Source: JAKQDH01 sp029558835 (lineage in GTDB: Bacteria > Planctomycetota > Phycisphaerae > UBA1845). Taken from it: a stretch of DNA of 64,000 nt. Location: assembly GCA_035356615.1 (NCBI GenBank), contig DAOQSN010000019.1, positions 1 through 64,000 of the forward strand, given 5' to 3'. The notes below the pieces were generated by a model. That model was not told the DNA's origin. It ran no database searches and was given only the letters and a program-made list of their open reading frames with translations. This document shows, one piece after another, positions 63,005 through 64,000 of the stretch; positions within the stretch are counted from its first letter, which is position 1, and each line of letters starts with the position of its first letter. The translations under genes and the position numbers were made by a program.

Positions 63005-64000
63005 ATGAACGGCGCGGGCAGGGTCGGGGAAGCGTATCGCGCGGGGCGGCGGGAGGCCGTCGTATTCGGCGCGGCGCTGCTGATACGTCTCGCGCATGTC
63101 GTGGCGACGTGGAACGTGGCGTTCGTACAGCGTCCGGTGGGCGACGCAGCGGGGTATCTGGCGTGGGCGCAGCGTATCGCGGGCGGTGAATGGCTGGGAA
63201 CGGAGGCGTTCTACCAGGCGCCGGCGTATCCCTACGTGCTGGGCGCGTTGTTCAGCGTGTTCGGTCCGGAGGTGGCGGTGGTGCGGGCGGCGCAGGCGCT
63301 GTGGGGGGCGGCAAGCGCGGCCGTGCTGTGCTGGGCGGGAGGCGTCCTGTTTGGCAGGCGCACGGCGTGGGCGGCGGGGCTGATGCATGCGCTGTACGGA
63401 CCGGCGGTGTTCTTCGACGGAATCGTGCAGAAGGCGGCGCTGGCGGGGGCGCTGACGTGCGTCGTGGTTGCGGGAGTGGCGGCGTGCACGCGAAGTGCCA
63501 GATACGTGGCACCAACAGTTGTCGGGGGAGCGGCGGGACTGCTGGCGTTGACGCGGGAGAACGCGCTGGCCTGGCTGCCGGTACTGTTGGTATTCATGGT
63601 GGTGGAGAGCCGCTGGCGGCAGGGGCTGAGGTGGAGGACGGTGGCGTGGCGGGCGGCGGCGTTGGGGGCGGGGGCCTTGCTGTGGCTGGTGGCGGCGGGG
63701 GCGCGGAACGCGGCGGTAACGGGGGAGTGGTCGGTGTCGACGTTCCAGTTCGGTCCGAATCTGTATATCGGTAACGGGGCGGAGGCGGACGGGCGGTACC
63801 GGCCGCTGGTGCGGGGTCACGAAACGCCGGAGTTCGAGCGGCAGGATGCCACCAGGTTGGCAGAAGAGGCGCTGGGGCGGGAGTTGACGGCGGCGGAGGT
63901 GTCGCGCTACTGGGCAGGACGGGCGTGGGCGGAGATGAGGGCGGCGCCGGGGCGATCGGTGAGGCTGCTGGGTTTGAAGGCGCTGCTCACGTGGAACCGC
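63005..64000 (+). CDS. GT-C type membrane glycosyltransferase-like protein, partial
   Basis: At least 332 residues, running off the right edge with no stop. An early periplasmic loop contains GDAAGYLAWAQRIAGGEW then FYQAPAYPYVLG, matching the conserved first loop of the PMT/GT39-like superfamily, and several membrane segments follow. Donor and acceptor unknown. ATG 63005 is preceded by AGAGGG; GTG 63002 is directly before it. It may be followed by TPR repeats as in many such proteins, which cannot be checked here. Confidence 0.75.
   Translation, partial: MNGAGRVGEAYRAGRREAVVFGAALLIRLAHVVATWNVAFVQRPVGDAAGYLAWAQRIAGGEWLGTEAFYQAPAYPYVLGALFSVFGPEVAVVRAAQALWGAASAAVLCWAGGVLFGRRTAWAAGLMHALYGPAVFFDGIVQKAALAGALTCVVVAGVAACTRSARYVAPTVVGGAAGLLALTRENALAWLPVLLVFMVVESRWRQGLRWRTVAWRAAALGAGALLWLVAAGARNAAVTGEWSVSTFQFGPNLYIGNGAEADGRYRPLVRGHETPEFERQDATRLAEEALGRELTAAEVSRYWAGRAWAEMRAAPGRSVRLLGLKALLTWNR

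Noticed and set aside
63984..64000. TCACGTGGAAC near the right end, resembling a parS half
   Set aside because: It lies in the coding sequence of the membrane protein, matches only part of the 16-mer and lacks the left arm.

Overview
The window looks like a piece of a high-GC Planctomycetota chromosome, probably Phycisphaerae-like, lying near the replication origin. The evidence is: large secreted proteins with Cys-rich repeats, 'DCNGNGVPDECD'-type calcium-loop repeats and C-terminal dockerin-like domains; a type II secretion pseudopilin and a GspE/PilB ATPase; a Tat-exported isomerase-like protein; and a dnaA-dnaN-DUF721(dciA)-gyrB run. This assignment is inference from gene content. No rRNA, tRNA or CRISPR array was found by eye.

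Layout. 0-6 kb: radical SAM and CDGSH iron-sulfur proteins, a GT-C type membrane glycosyltransferase, an unknown protein, and a pseudopilin gene overlapping a zinc-ribbon membrane protein gene. 6-13 kb: a glycine-rich RRM protein, a TIGR03960-like radical SAM protein, a secreted alpha/beta hydrolase carrying EF-hand-like loops, the DNA glycosylase Tag and a secreted HExxH protein. 13-22.6 kb: the replication cluster gyrB, DUF721/dciA, dnaN and dnaA on the minus strand, with both subunits of DNA topoisomerase VI diverging from dnaA on the plus strand. 22.6-37 kb: secreted dockerin-type proteins, two paralogous CoA-binding proteins, a DUF5678 / retropepsin / DUF5677 group with an apparent frameshift, a HEAT-repeat protein and a Tat protein. 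37-42.5 kb: GH13 glycosidase, a UAP-like pyrophosphorylase and GspE/PilB. 42.5-45.9 kb: an accessory-looking patch (MauJ-like protein, unknown proteins, truncated MNT nucleotidyltransferase). 45.9-54 kb: glmS, rarA, 5-formyl-THF cyclo-ligase, and an overlapping operon rimO-pgsA-uppP. 54-56 kb: a Fur/PerR-type regulator with a perfect palindrome upstream, then catalase. 56-64 kb: XRE regulator, dGTPase-like HD protein, HIT protein, a secreted unknown, parB with two parS-like sites in its upstream region, and a GT-C membrane protein cut by the window end.

Several dispersed palindromic repeat families lie between genes. One is a 99-bp element with conserved arms and a variable centre, with two good copies and one decayed copy. 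Another is a palindromic unit present in opposite orientations on either side of rarA. There is also a long nested hairpin at 27.3 kb and a cluster of palindromes and short tandem repeats at 37.1-37.3 kb.

How the genes work together: the replication and segregation set (dnaA, dnaN, dciA, gyrB, topo VI, parB/parS, rarA) suggests an origin-proximal location. Envelope synthesis is represented by uppP, pgsA, glmS and the UAP-like enzyme. The peroxide module is the PerR-like regulator plus catalase. The most unusual association is archaeal-type topoisomerase VI directly beside a bacterial dnaA.
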